Assembly: GCA_030690545.1 (NCBI GenBank)
Contig: JAUYGN010000014.1
Location: 1-38,860, forward strand
Length of the DNA stretch: 38,860 nt
Origin: Solirubrobacteraceae bacterium
Lineage (GTDB): Bacteria; Actinomycetota; Thermoleophilia; Solirubrobacterales; Solirubrobacteraceae
Direction of reading: 5' to 3'
The notes under the pieces are model-generated. The model worked only from the letters and a program-made list of their open reading frames with translations. It was not told where the DNA came from and searched no databases. The position numbers and the translations under genes were made by a program. Positions 17,179-26,048 of the stretch are shown here, piece by piece (the first letter of the stretch is position 1; the number at the start of each line of letters is the position of its first letter).

Positions 17179-18416
17179 GCGATCCCGAGCTCACGTTCAC
17201 CGTCGGCGGCCTGCGCCGCCGCGCGGTCATCCGCTTACAAGGGCTGAACGCGCGCCTGGGCGCGAAGGCCGTCCAGCGCCGCCGGAAGATCCTGCAGCAC
17301 GGCAGGCTGCAGCTGCTGCCGCAGGCTGCCGACGTCGTCGTCGCCGACAAGGTCGCGACCGCGCACGACGTCGCGATCGCCGAGCGTCTGCTCGCCGCCC
17401 ACCACGCCGCCGGTCGCAGTGCGCCCGCGCTGCCGCCGGCGGCCCAGCGCGACGACCTCTGGACGATGATCGCCTCCCGGCAGGGCAGCTTCGCTGCGAT
17501 CCTGCAGCGCGGCGATGCCCACGAGCTTGCGACGTACCTCTGCAACGTCTCACGTCACGACGGCTCGGTGGGGATCACGCAGGGCGACGCCGAGTACGCG
17601 CGCATCGTCAACGATCGCTCCTACCGCGAGTTCGTCGCGCTGATGGCCAAGGACAAGCTCGTCTCGCTGGCGGAGGCGGTCGGCGCCCTGCCGATCGAGA
17701 ATCCCGAGCAGGGGCCGCTCGGCGAGCCCATCCACTACGAGGCGGCCGAGATCGTCGAGCGCATCTGCGCCTGCGTCGGGATCGACGTCACGCCGCCCGA
17801 CGTCGACGGCGGCCTGCTGAAGATCGACACCGGGCGCGGGCTGTTCGGCGAGCGCGACGCCAACGCGATCTACACGGCCCACCTCCTGCGCGAGACCGCG
17901 CGCGATCGGCAGGCGCCCCGGATCTGCGAGATCGGCGGCGGCTCGGGCCGCGTCGCGTACTGGAGCCGGCGCTTCGGGCTGACCACGTACACGCTGATCG
18001 ACCTGCCGCACGTCAACGTCGTGCAGGGCTACTACGCGCTGAAGTCGCTGCCTGCCGACGAGGTCTCGCTCTACGGCGAGGCGCCGGCGGGAGCCGCCGC
18101 CGGCCGCCTGCAGATCCTGCCCGACCACGCGACCGCAGAGCTGCGCACGCCGCTGTTCGACGTCGTGCTCAACCAGGACTCGTTTCCGGAGATGAACGCC
18201 GCGACCGTGGAGGACTACCTGGGCTGGATCAAGGTCTGCTGCCGCGGCTCGCTGATGAGCATCAATCACGAGAGCAAGCCCCCCTACGGCAGGGACATGG
18301 TGCACGTCAGCGTGCCGGAGGCGATCGCCGTCGCCGGCGGCTTCGAGCGGGTGCAGCGCTTCTCGTACTGGCTGCGCAGGGGCTACGTCGCGGAACTCTA
18401 CCGGATCACGCGGTGA
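17175..18416 (+). CDS. Putative sugar O-methyltransferase (NanM-type)
   Basis: The protein has 413 residues from GTG 17175, overlapping the previous stop as GTGA. An Arg/Lys-rich helical N-terminus (1-90) precedes a SAM-binding core with ICEIGGGSGRVAYW (250-263), then YTLIDLPHVNVVQGYYAL (around 270-287) and a FDVVLNQDSFPEMN segment (around 328-341). This layout matches the putative sugar O-methyltransferase family found in glycan clusters. It would cap or decorate a sugar hydroxyl in the cytoplasm. The 19318-20388 gene encodes a second, shorter member with the same core. Its place inside the CDP-sugar operon suggests the C-methyl sugar is also O-methylated. Confidence 0.82.
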   Translation: MSDPELTFTVGGLRRRAVIRLQGLNARLGAKAVQRRRKILQHGRLQLLPQAADVVVADKVATAHDVAIAERLLAAHHAAGRSAPALPPAAQRDDLWTMIASRQGSFAAILQRGDAHELATYLCNVSRHDGSVGITQGDAEYARIVNDRSYREFVALMAKDKLVSLAEAVGALPIENPEQGPLGEPIHYEAAEIVERICACVGIDVTPPDVDGGLLKIDTGRGLFGERDANAIYTAHLLRETARDRQAPRICEIGGGSGRVAYWSRRFGLTTYTLIDLPHVNVVQGYYALKSLPADEVSLYGEAPAGAAAGRLQILPDHATAELRTPLFDVVLNQDSFPEMNAATVEDYLGWIKVCCRGSLMSINHESKPPYGRDMVHVSVPEAIAVAGGFERVQRFSYWLRRGYVAELYRITR

Positions 18417-19336
18417 CCGGCGCCGCGCGGGTGCTCGTCACCGGAGCCAGCGGGCTCGTCGGTCGGCCGACGCTGAACGCGCTCGTCGAGCGCGGCTACG
18501 AGGTCCACGCCGTCGCGCGTCGCTCGGCGCCCGCGGACGTGCCCGACGGCGTCGCGTGGCACATCGTCGATCTGCTGGATGCCGGCGCTCGGCGCGCGCT
18601 GATCGGGTCGCTGCGGGCATCGCACCTGCTGCACCTCGCCTGGCATGCCGAGCCCGGAGCGTTCTGGACGGCGCGCGAGAACGCGCCGTGGGTCGCGGCC
18701 ACGATCGGCCTCGTCGACGAGTTCGCGACCGCCGGAGGAGCGCGCGCGACGCTGGCGGGCACCTGTGCCGAGTACGACTGGTCTGCGTCGCAGCCGCTGG
18801 CCGAGGACGCGCCGCTCGCTCCGGCGACGTACTACGGGATCTGCAAGGACGCGACGCGCCGGGTCGTCAAGGCGCTCGCCGCGGTCGGCGGCATCTCGCT
18901 CTCCTGGGGACGGATCTTCTTTCTCTACGGTCCGCGCGAGGATCCGCGACGGCTCGTCGCGAGCGTCGCCCGCGCGCTCGCCGCCGGCGAGCGCGCGCCG
19001 ACGAGCGCGGGCATGCAGCGGCGCGACTTCCTGCACGTCGACGATGTCGCGGGCGCCTTCGTCGCGCTGCTCGCGAGCGATGTCGCCGGTGCCGTGAACA
19101 TCGCCTCGGGCACGCCCGTGACGGTTCGCTCGATCGTCGAGCAGCTCGCTGAGTGCGCCGGACGGCGGGATCTGCTCGACGTCGGCGCGCTTGCGTCGCG
19201 ACCCGATGATCCCGACGAGATCACGGCGGACGTCCGGCGGCTGCGCGACGAGGTCGGGTTCGCTCCCGCGTTCGCCCTGCCGGAAGGCCTCGCCCAGACC
19301 CTCCGGTGGTGGCGCGATCAGCCGCGCGTGCTGTAG
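18413..19336 (+). CDS. NAD-dependent epimerase/reductase, probable last step of the CDP-sugar operon
   Basis: The protein has 307 residues. GASGLVG (11-17) is the NAD(P) loop, the catalytic pair is Y141-K145 (YGICK), and the catalytic Ser position is the Thr at 117 in LAGTCAEYDW. RRDFLHVDDVAGAF (around 203-216) is the conserved extended-SDR segment. The GTG start overlaps the upstream stop (GTGA). After RfbF, RfbG, C-methylation and 3,5-epimerisation, a 4-ketoreductase is the one chemical step still missing, and an SDR of this type commonly does it. Its last 19 bp overlap the convergent methyltransferase gene, so no separate terminator fits between them. Confidence 0.87.
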   Translation: MTGAARVLVTGASGLVGRPTLNALVERGYEVHAVARRSAPADVPDGVAWHIVDLLDAGARRALIGSLRASHLLHLAWHAEPGAFWTARENAPWVAATIGLVDEFATAGGARATLAGTCAEYDWSASQPLAEDAPLAPATYYGICKDATRRVVKALAAVGGISLSWGRIFFLYGPREDPRRLVASVARALAAGERAPTSAGMQRRDFLHVDDVAGAFVALLASDVAGAVNIASGTPVTVRSIVEQLAECAGRRDLLDVGALASRPDDPDEITADVRRLRDEVGFAPAFALPEGLAQTLRWWRDQPRVL

Positions 19337-20388
19337 AGGCCGTGGAAGAACGCCTGCTGGATCGGGTGCGTGTGCTCCGCGATCGTCCGCCAGCTGAAAG
19401 GGATCGGGTAGCTCGCGCGGTCGATCACGAGATCGTCCTCGGTGTTGTGCCACGTCTCCCACTGCTTGCTGTAGAAGAACCCGTTCGTGTGGCGATCGAC
19501 CTGCCCGAGGTAGTGGGCGATCTGCTCCGGGCGCATCTCGTGCAGCGAGCTGATGTTCACGAACAGGGAGACGCCGAGCGGCTCCAGCAGCTCGAGCTGG
19601 TTGGGCGTCAGGAAGACGATCTGCGCGGCCGCGAGCTCGTCGGCGACCTCGTCGTGGCTGTCGAAATGGCGGAAGCGAAACGTCGGTCGCCGCGGGAACA
19701 GCGTCGTGATGTACTGCTGCGCGATCGCCAGCGCGGGAGGGATGTCGCAGAGGATGTAGCGGCAGTCGGGAAACTCCTCGAGAAACGCCCACGCGACGCG
19801 GCCATAGCCGCCCCCGAGCTCGAGCACGCCACCGGCGCCGGGTCGACCGTCGGGAAAGCCGGAGGTCGCGCAGTAGAGCTCGTGCACCGAGTTGCACAGG
19901 TCCTGGCTGATGCGCCGACCGCGGTACGTCGCGACGACCGGATCGCCGAGCTCAGGCTCCTCCAGGCGCGTCAGGATGTCGCGCCGATCGCCGCGCCGCA
20001 CGTACTCCCACAGCAGCGCGAGGAAGAGCTGGTGGATGCCCCGGGCACGCGCCTTCGTGAACGGGTTGGTGCGCGCGGCACCGGCCTCCAGCGTCGTGAC
20101 GTCGCCCAAGCGGGCCGTCATTACGGTGGGCTCGGGATGGCGCAGCCATGACACGACCGTGGCACGCAGCTGATCGTCGAGCAGCGTGTGCGGTATCCAG
20201 CTGAAGTAGTTCTGGTTGACCGTGCGCTTGAAGTGCGCGAATCCCTGATCGTCGAGCTGACGCGTGTTGCGATCGTTCAACGAGCGCCAGAAGTCCGACG
20301 GCTGAACGATCTCGGGCGCCTGCTCCATCTCCGCCCACATCGTGCTGATATCGGTCAGCGTGGACGCCGTGTCGGGAGTCGGCGGCAC
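19318..20388 (-). CDS. Putative sugar O-methyltransferase (NanM-type), second copy
   Basis: The protein has 356 residues from GTG 20388. Its SAM motif is VLELGGGYGRVAWAF (188-202), followed by YILCDIPPALAIAQQY (around 211-226) and LFVNISSLHEM (around 273-283), closely paralleling the 17175 product (IDLPHVNVVQGYY, LNQDSFPEM). The N-terminal 180 residues are different, which suggests different acceptor sugars. The start is set by TAGATT 7 nt upstream. It converges on the operon above with a 19-bp overlap of coding sequence. The flippase gene on its other side is divergent. Confidence 0.82.
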   Translation of the reverse strand: MPPTPDTASTLTDISTMWAEMEQAPEIVQPSDFWRSLNDRNTRQLDDQGFAHFKRTVNQNYFSWIPHTLLDDQLRATVVSWLRHPEPTVMTARLGDVTTLEAGAARTNPFTKARARGIHQLFLALLWEYVRRGDRRDILTRLEEPELGDPVVATYRGRRISQDLCNSVHELYCATSGFPDGRPGAGGVLELGGGYGRVAWAFLEEFPDCRYILCDIPPALAIAQQYITTLFPRRPTFRFRHFDSHDEVADELAAAQIVFLTPNQLELLEPLGVSLFVNISSLHEMRPEQIAHYLGQVDRHTNGFFYSKQWETWHNTEDDLVIDRASYPIPFSWRTIAEHTHPIQQAFFHGLYSTRG

Positions 20389-20395
20389 GCAGCGG

Positions 20396-20401
20396 AATCT
20401 A
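20396..20401 (-). promoter_or_regulatory. -10 element TAGATT, leaderless start (GTG)
   Basis: TAGATT on the minus strand (20401 to 20396) is followed by 7 nt and GTG 20388. Confidence 0.6.
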
Positions 20402-20467
20402 GCAAGGGCACGATCGGCGCTCGGTCCGGCGGCGGCGGCGCGCGGATGGGCCGGGACGGCGACGCCC

Positions 20468-20473
20468 TAGGGT
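20468..20473 (+). promoter_or_regulatory. -10 element TAGGGT for the flippase operon
   Basis: TAGGGT ends 10 nt before GTG 20484 and forms part of the palindrome CCCTAGGG (20465-20472). It is divergent from the TAGATT box at 20396-20401. Confidence 0.6.
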
Positions 20474-20483
20474 TTCCACGGCC

Positions 20484-21977
20484 GTGAACGCTCGATCTCC
20501 CGATCTGCCGCAGCACGCCGACGGCGACCTGCTGGACACCACCGCGGCCGGACCCGTCGCCGCTCGCGGTGGCGCGTTGCGGGCGGGCGGCTATGCGGTC
20601 GGGGCGCTGCTGACGCTGCTCTCGGCGCCGCTGATGATCCGCCATCTCGGGGTCGAGGACTTCGGGCGCTATGTGACGGTCCTGTCGCTGGTGGCGATCG
20701 TGGCGGGCTTCATGGACGCCGGCCTGGCCGCGATCACGGTGCGCGAGTACGTGTCGCGGCGTGGCCAGGACCGCGATCGCGTCCTGCGCGACATGCTGGG
20801 GATCCGCATCGCGCTCGCGCTCGCCGCCGCCGCGATCGCGGTCCTCTTCGCGATCGTCGCCGGCTATCCGACCGTCCAGGTCGTCGGGACCGTCGCGATC
20901 GCGGCGGCCTTCGTCGGGTGGTCGGTCCAGACCGTGCTCGCGGCCTCGCTGCAGGGTGAGCTGCGCTTCGGCTGGATCACCGCCGTCGAGCTGATTCGCC
21001 AGGCGGCGCTCGTGGCGGTGATCGTCGTGCTCGTCGTCGTCGGCGCCGAGCTTGGCCCGTTCTTCTTCGCGATGATCCCGGCGACGGCGATCGGGCTCGC
21101 GATCACGGTCGTGCTCGTGCGCCGCCTGATGCCGCTGCGCCCGACGTTTCACCTGCGCCGCTCGTGGCCGCTGATCCGCGACACGCTCACGTACGCGGCC
21201 GCGGTGGCGCTCAACGCTGCCTACTTCCGGATCGCGATCGTCGCGGTCTCGCTGCTGGCGACCGAGCGCGAGACGGGCTACTTCGCGACGGCGTTTCGCG
21301 TCATGGAGGTGCTGATCAGCGTGCCGCTGCTCGTGATCGGCGCGGCGTTCCCGATCCTCGCACGCGCCGCGCGCGACGATCGCCTCCGGCTCGACGCGGT
21401 GACGAGCAGGCTGGTCGAGGTCGGGCTGGTGATGGGCGTCTGGCTCACCCTCGCCGTGGCGCTCGCCGCCGAGCCGATCGTCTTCGTACTGGCGGGCGGC
21501 GAGGCCGATCCCAGCATCGGGTTGCTGCGCCTGCTCACCGCGGCGCTGGCGGCCACGTTCGTGACCGTCGCCTGCGGCTTCGCCCTGTTGTCGCTGCGCT
21601 GTCACCGCGCGATCCTGCTGGCCAACGGGGTGGCGTTCGTCGTGAGCATCGTCCTGACGCTCGTGCTCGTGCCGCGGCACGGCGCGACCGGCGCGGCCGT
21701 GGCCGTCCTGATCGCGGAGTCGGTGCTCCTGGTGTGCGTCTTCGTCGCCCTCGCACGTGAGCGGCCGGCGGTCGTCGGTGCCCTGCGCCGGGCACCGGCG
21801 GTCATCGCGGCCGGGGCGATCGCATGCCTCGTCGTGCTGCTGCCCGGGATCCCGCCGCTCGTCGACGCTTGCGTGGCCGTGCTCCTCTACCCGGCGCTGC
21901 TGCTCGCCCTCGGCCGCTTCCCCCCCGAGATCGGCGATGCGCTGCGCGGCCGCGAGGCGAAGGCGTTCGCGCAGTGA
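20484..21977 (+). CDS. wzx: Wzx-like oligosaccharide flippase (MOP superfamily)
   Basis: The protein has 497 residues. After a polar 30-residue N-terminus, hydrophobic helices begin at about residue 34 (GGYAVGALLTLLSAPLMIRH) and continue to the C-terminus, about 12-14 in all. The N-terminal G.G...LLTLLSAPLMIRHLG.EDFGRY pattern, split here at about 36-61, is typical of polysaccharide_synt/Wzx proteins, and the paired six-to-seven-helix halves suit the MOP fold. It would flip undecaprenyl-diphosphate-linked repeat units across the membrane. It overlaps the next gene as GTGA, so at least three genes (flippase, methyltransferase, GT2) are coupled. No Wzy-like polymerase was identified with confidence. 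Confidence 0.88.
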   Translation: MNARSPDLPQHADGDLLDTTAAGPVAARGGALRAGGYAVGALLTLLSAPLMIRHLGVEDFGRYVTVLSLVAIVAGFMDAGLAAITVREYVSRRGQDRDRVLRDMLGIRIALALAAAAIAVLFAIVAGYPTVQVVGTVAIAAAFVGWSVQTVLAASLQGELRFGWITAVELIRQAALVAVIVVLVVVGAELGPFFFAMIPATAIGLAITVVLVRRLMPLRPTFHLRRSWPLIRDTLTYAAAVALNAAYFRIAIVAVSLLATERETGYFATAFRVMEVLISVPLLVIGAAFPILARAARDDRLRLDAVTSRLVEVGLVMGVWLTLAVALAAEPIVFVLAGGEADPSIGLLRLLTAALAATFVTVACGFALLSLRCHRAILLANGVAFVVSIVLTLVLVPRHGATGAAVAVLIAESVLLVCVFVALARERPAVVGALRRAPAVIAAGAIACLVVLLPGIPPLVDACVAVLLYPALLLALGRFPPEIGDALRGREAKAFAQ

Positions 21978-22873
21978 GCTCGCGCGCGAGCGACGCGGCG
22001 CCGCGTTGCCGCATCTGCGGGAGCGCGGGAGACCTTCGCCTGACGACGACCGATCGCAACCGCTCGATCGGCGCCGAGCGCTTCGACTACCGCTCGTGCC
22101 GGGCGTGCGGCACGCTCTACCTGGCCGAGGTGCCGGCCGACCTCGCGCGCTACTACCCGCCCGACTACTACCCGATCGGCGCCGAGCACGAGACGAACGA
22201 GAGCGAGCGGGCGAAGGTCGCGCTGCTGCAGCGCTTCGTGTCGGGCGGCGCGCTGCTCGAGATCGGTCCCGGCGCCGGCGGCTTCGCGGCCGAGGCGCTG
22301 CGCAGCGGCTTCGGCGTCCGCGCGATCGAGATGGACGAGCGCGCCTGCGATCACCTGCGCGCGATCGGCGCGCAGGCAGTGCACAGCGCCGAGCCGCACC
22401 GCGCGCTGGCGGAGATGGCGCCGGCCCGCGCGATCGTCCTCTGGCACGTCTTCGAGCATCTCGCCGAGCCGCTCGCGCTGCTACGTGCCGCCGCGGCGAC
22501 GCTCGAGCCCGGCGGCGTGCTGCTGATCGCGGTGCCGAACCCGGCCGCGTTCGCGTTGCGCGTGCTCGGCGCGCGCTGGCCGCACGTCGATGCCCCGCGC
22601 CACCTGCAGCTCGTCCCGGCCGCGACGCTCGTGCGGTTGGCCGGCGAGGTCGGGCTCGCGCCGGTCGCGCTGACGGGATCGGACCGCGCCGGTCGCGACT
22701 GGAACGTGTTCGGCTGGCAGCACTTCCTGGCCCCGCCCACGAGCGGCGCGGTCCGTCGCCGCGCCGCGTTCTACGCGGCGGCGCTCGTCAGCCTGCTGCT
22801 GGCGCCGGTCGAGCGGGGCGGACTGAGGGGAAGCACGTACACGGCGGTTTTCCGCAACGATGGAGGCATATGA
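21974..22873 (+). CDS. Class I SAM methyltransferase with N-terminal zinc ribbon
   Basis: The protein has 299 residues from GTG 21974 (GTGA overlap). C12, C15, C42 and C45 form a zinc-ribbon-like pair (CRICG...CRACG). YYPPDYY (about 60-66) and the SAM motif LLEIGPGAGGFA (94-105) follow, then LWHVFEHLAEPLALL (about 156-170) and PGGVLLIAVPNP (about 178-189). This arrangement is common in glycan and secondary-metabolite clusters and probably methylates a sugar or lipid-linked sugar intermediate; the acceptor is unknown. It overlaps the downstream GT2 gene by 4 bp (ATGA). Confidence 0.85.
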   Translation: MSSRASDAAPRCRICGSAGDLRLTTTDRNRSIGAERFDYRSCRACGTLYLAEVPADLARYYPPDYYPIGAEHETNESERAKVALLQRFVSGGALLEIGPGAGGFAAEALRSGFGVRAIEMDERACDHLRAIGAQAVHSAEPHRALAEMAPARAIVLWHVFEHLAEPLALLRAAAATLEPGGVLLIAVPNPAAFALRVLGARWPHVDAPRHLQLVPAATLVRLAGEVGLAPVALTGSDRAGRDWNVFGWQHFLAPPTSGAVRRRAAFYAAALVSLLLAPVERGGLRGSTYTAVFRNDGGI

Positions 22874-24030
22874 AGCTGTCGATCCTGCTCCCGACCCGCA
22901 ACGGCGGCCACCAGCTCGAGGACTGCATCCGCTCGGTCCTCTCGCAGCCCGAGCCAGATCTCGAGCTCGTCGTCAGCGACAACGCCAGCGATGAGATCAC
23001 CGCCGCGGTGCTGCGGAGTTTCGCCGGCGACCCGCGGCTGCATGTCGTGCGCCAGCCCGAGCCGCTGTCGGTGACTGACAACTGGCGCTGTGCGCTGGAG
23101 GCGGCGAGCGGTGACTACGTGCTGCTGATCGGCGACGACGACTGCCTGCTGGAGGGGACGGTGGCGCGCCTCGACGGGCTGCTGGAGGAGTTCGACGCGC
23201 CGGACGTGCTGAGCTTCGGAGCCTACGGCTACGCCTTCCCCGGAGCGTTCGGCGAGGGCGCGTCCGCGTACTACTCCGACCCGCTGTTTCCCTACGACGA
23301 GCGGCTGCCGCGGCGCGGGCTGCTGGCGCTCGCCGACCGCGAGCGCTGCGTACGCGACTTCTTCGCGTTCGACATCACCTTCTGCCCGAACCTGCAGACG
23401 ACGCTCGTCTCGCGCGCGGCGCTGCTGGGCCTGCGCAACGGACCCTTCAAGGAGCCCTATCCGGACTTCTACGCGATCAACGCACTGCTGCTCGTCGCGC
23501 CCCGCTGGGCGCACGTCCCGGACAACCTCGTCGTCGTCGGCGTCTCGCCGAAGTCCTTCGGCCGCACGCTCAAGGGCGGCGGCTCGGACTCGGGCCGGGC
23601 CTATCTCGGGATCGACACGACGTTTCCCGGCTACCTGCCCGGCACCGACATGGTCAACGGCTCGCACCTGTTCCTCGAGCGGCTGCTGGAGGACTACGGT
23701 CCCGAGCTCGATCCGATCGAGATCAGCCGCAGCAAGTACGTCTACCGCCAGGGCTACGCGTGGTACCTCGACTTCCGCCTGCGCAAGATCGATCGCCGCG
23801 AGCTGGGCCGTCGCCTGCGCATGCTCTCGGCGCGCGACTGGATCGGGTTCGTCCGCGAGCTCGGTGCCCGCTTCGGCCCGGGGATGATCCGCAACCACGC
23901 CCGCGTCGACGAGCGCAGCGAGATCGCGTCGGTCTGGGCGAACATGCGCCCGATCCCCGATCGGCGGACGATCGGCGCGTTCGCGGCGTGGGTGGCCCCG
24001 GGGACGCCCGCCGGCCATAGCGACGGCTGA
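22870..24030 (+). CDS. Glycosyltransferase family 2
   Basis: The protein has 386 residues. LSILLPTRNGG (3-13) opens the GT-A fold, SDNASD (36-41) is the nucleotide-contact loop, and DDD at 89-91 (LLIGDDDCLLEG) is the metal-binding motif. The C-terminal 170 residues are specific to this protein and basic, with no clear membrane helix. It is a cytoplasmic, probably peripheral inverting transferase. Besides the ATGA overlap, GGAGG lies 3 nt upstream of the ATG, a proper Shine-Dalgarno site inside the upstream gene. It converges on the GT4 gene ending at 24048, with a 17-bp gap. Confidence 0.9.
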   Translation: MKLSILLPTRNGGHQLEDCIRSVLSQPEPDLELVVSDNASDEITAAVLRSFAGDPRLHVVRQPEPLSVTDNWRCALEAASGDYVLLIGDDDCLLEGTVARLDGLLEEFDAPDVLSFGAYGYAFPGAFGEGASAYYSDPLFPYDERLPRRGLLALADRERCVRDFFAFDITFCPNLQTTLVSRAALLGLRNGPFKEPYPDFYAINALLLVAPRWAHVPDNLVVVGVSPKSFGRTLKGGGSDSGRAYLGIDTTFPGYLPGTDMVNGSHLFLERLLEDYGPELDPIEISRSKYVYRQGYAWYLDFRLRKIDRRELGRRLRMLSARDWIGFVRELGARFGPGMIRNHARVDERSEIASVWANMRPIPDRRTIGAFAAWVAPGTPAGHSDG

Positions 24031-24047
24031 GCGGCGCGAGACGGCGC

Positions 24048-25139
24048 TCAGCGCCGTACGCCGCCGGCGATCCGCTCCAGCCGCTCGAGCACGATCTGCG
24101 CCGTCCGGTCCCACGAGAACCCGGCCGCGCGCGGCGGGCCGGCGGCCGCCATGCGCGCGCGCCGCGCCGGGTCGCGCAGCAGCAGCTCGAGCTCGCGGGC
24201 GATCGAGTCGGTCTCGGTCGGATCGCAGTAGGCGACCGCTTCGCCGCCGACCTCCGGCAGGCTCGAGCGGTTCGACGTGAGCACCGGCGCCCCGGCGGCC
24301 AGCGCCTCGAGCACCGGCAGGCCGAAGCCCTCGCCCAGCGAGGGATAGGCGAACAGCGCGCAGCGCCGGTACAGCAGCGCGAGCTGCGCATCGGGCACGA
24401 ACCCGGTGCGGATCGCGTGGTCGTCGAGTGAGTCGAGCGCCGCAAGCGTCTCACCGGCATCCCAGCCGAGCTTGCCGGTGACGACGAGCGGATGCGCGGC
24501 CCGCAGGTCCTCCGGCAGGCGCTCGTAGGCGGCCACGAGCCGCGGCAGGTTCTTGCGTGGCTCGAGCGTGCCGACGGCGAGCACGAAGCCCTCGTCGGGG
24601 ACGCCTGCGGGCAGCTGCGTGGCCGCATCGGCGAGCACGGGCGCCACGCCGAGCAGCGCCACGACCGTCTTGTCGCGCGCTCGCGGGAAATGCGTCACGA
24701 GGTCGTCGGCGGTGGCCTGCGAGATGCAGATCAGCGCGTCCGCCCGCCGCACGGCCGGGCCGAGCGTCAGCCGCGCGATGCGGCGCGCGCGGCGCTGCGG
24801 CAACAGCCGTCGATCGAACGGCACGAGGTCGTAGACGACGGGCGCCACCGGCACGCTCGCAAACCACGCCGGCAGGTAGGAGCCGGTCGCCAGGAAGACG
24901 TCGCACGCTCGGCTGGCGACGATCGAGGCGCGCAGGTGCCACAGCGGGTCGCGCGAGCCGTTGCAGTGCCAGCTGAAGCGCTCGTCCAGCGGCTCGGGCC
25001 ATGCGGTGCGGGCGTAGAGGCGGTAGCGATGGTCGTCGTCGCGCCGGGCGAGGGCGCGCAGCAGCTCGCGCACGACGCGTCCGACGCCCGCGCCCTCGTC
25101 GCTCGCCGGGCGCGCGTCGATGGCGATCGTCAGCGTCAC
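24048..25139 (-). CDS. Glycosyltransferase family 4
   Basis: The protein has 363 residues from GTG 25139. Residues 1-20 contain the GAGVGR loop (16-21) of the N-terminal Rossmann domain. VGTLEPRKNLPRLV (189-202) begins the C-terminal domain, and the EX7E motif is E270-E278 (EGFGLPVLE), followed by APVLTSNRSSLPEV (284-297). The fold and motifs are those of retaining GT-B enzymes such as mannosyltransferases. The start overlaps the stop of the GT2 gene upstream by 4 bp (GTGA), so the pair 26029-24048 is one transcription unit. Confidence 0.92.
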   Translation of the reverse strand: MTLTIAIDARPASDEGAGVGRVVRELLRALARRDDDHRYRLYARTAWPEPLDERFSWHCNGSRDPLWHLRASIVASRACDVFLATGSYLPAWFASVPVAPVVYDLVPFDRRLLPQRRARRIARLTLGPAVRRADALICISQATADDLVTHFPRARDKTVVALLGVAPVLADAATQLPAGVPDEGFVLAVGTLEPRKNLPRLVAAYERLPEDLRAAHPLVVTGKLGWDAGETLAALDSLDDHAIRTGFVPDAQLALLYRRCALFAYPSLGEGFGLPVLEALAAGAPVLTSNRSSLPEVGGEAVAYCDPTETDSIARELELLLRDPARRARMAAAGPPRAAGFSWDRTAQIVLERLERIAGGVRR

Positions 25140-26029
25140 GCCCGCCGGTGCCAGCGGTCCTGCGCCGTCTGCGGCGCGAGATGGAACAGCACGTGGCGCA
25201 GGCTATGGCGCGGCACGTTGGACGCGCATGCCGCCGCCAGCGCGAGCCTGCGGCGGCGGCCGAGCGGCGCGTAGACCGGCGAGCGCCAGCCGATCTCGCT
25301 GAGCACGTGGCCGGCGATGACGAGATGCGGCAGCTTCGCCTGCATCGCCGGCAGCCGGCTCTCGCGGACGTTGCGCGCGGTCGACTCGCTCGTGCCGCCG
25401 AGCTCGCGAAAGATCAGCGGCTCGTCGACGAGCACGATCTTGCCGAGGAAGGCGAGCTCGGCGACGCGCAGCCAGTCGAAGCCGAGGACGTTGCGCATCG
25501 GCGCCAGGCGCTGGACGGTCTCGCGCGGCGACAGGCCGTAGAGCCAGGTGTTGCCGTGATCGGAGGGGACGGTCGCGAAGTAGTCGCGCACGCGGATCTG
25601 GCCCGAGCCGCCGAGCAGCGCCTTCGTCCTGTCCCCGGGCGCGGGCTCCGCGTCGCTGAGGTACGTCACGCGGCCGAGCGCCGAGACCGCGCCGGGCTCG
25701 CTGCGCAGCGCGCCGAGCGCCGCTTCGACGCAGCGCGGCGCGAGCCAGTCGTCGTCGGCGAGCAGCATCACGTGGTCGCCTCGTGCCATCGCGATCGCGG
25801 CGTTGAGGTTGGCGACCATCCCGCGGTTGGCCCGCTGACGGACCGTGCGCAGGCGATCGTCGTCGGCGGCCAGCCTGTCGAGCAGCTCGACGGTGCCGTC
25901 GCTCGACGCGTTGTCGGAGACGACCACCTCGAGGTCGACGTGCGTCTGCCCCAGCGCCGAGCGGACGGCCCGTTCGAGTGTCGCCCGCCGGTTGAAGGTC
26001 GGGATCGCGATGCTGACGGCCGCAGGCAC
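25136..26029 (-). CDS. Glycosyltransferase family 2
   Basis: The protein has 297 residues from GTG 26029. VSIAIPTFNRRATLERAV (5-22) is the GT2 opening, SDNASSDGT (38-46) the nucleotide loop and ADDDWL (91-96) the metal motif. It resembles rhamnosyl/galactosyl-type cytoplasmic transferases of polysaccharide loci. A longer frame to 26101 is rejected: it would run through the divergent GT4 gene, and TAGTCT sits 8 nt before the GTG. Only 19 bp separate this start codon from that of the divergent gene at 26049. Confidence 0.9.
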   Translation of the reverse strand: MPAAVSIAIPTFNRRATLERAVRSALGQTHVDLEVVVSDNASSDGTVELLDRLAADDDRLRTVRQRANRGMVANLNAAIAMARGDHVMLLADDDWLAPRCVEAALGALRSEPGAVSALGRVTYLSDAEPAPGDRTKALLGGSGQIRVRDYFATVPSDHGNTWLYGLSPRETVQRLAPMRNVLGFDWLRVAELAFLGKIVLVDEPLIFRELGGTSESTARNVRESRLPAMQAKLPHLVIAGHVLSEIGWRSPVYAPLGRRRRLALAAACASNVPRHSLRHVLFHLAPQTAQDRWHRRA

Positions 26030-26036
26030 GGTGCCG

Positions 26037-26043
26037 CAGACTA
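26037..26043. promoter_or_regulatory. Shared divergent -10: CAGACT (+) / TAGTCT (-)
   Basis: The same seven bases read TAGTCT on the minus strand (26043-26038, 8 nt before GTG 26029) and CAGACT on the plus strand (26037-26042, 6 nt before ATG 26049). Two oppositely oriented leaderless genes therefore appear to use one overlapping -10 element. The plus-strand hexamer departs from TANNNT at its first base. Confidence 0.55.
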
Positions 26044-26048
26044 CGGGT

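Noticed and set aside
19656-19680. A third copy of the AAATGGC palindromic repeat
   Set aside because: Only the short core matches. It lies within the coding sequence of the 19318-20388 methyltransferase and has no pairing arms.
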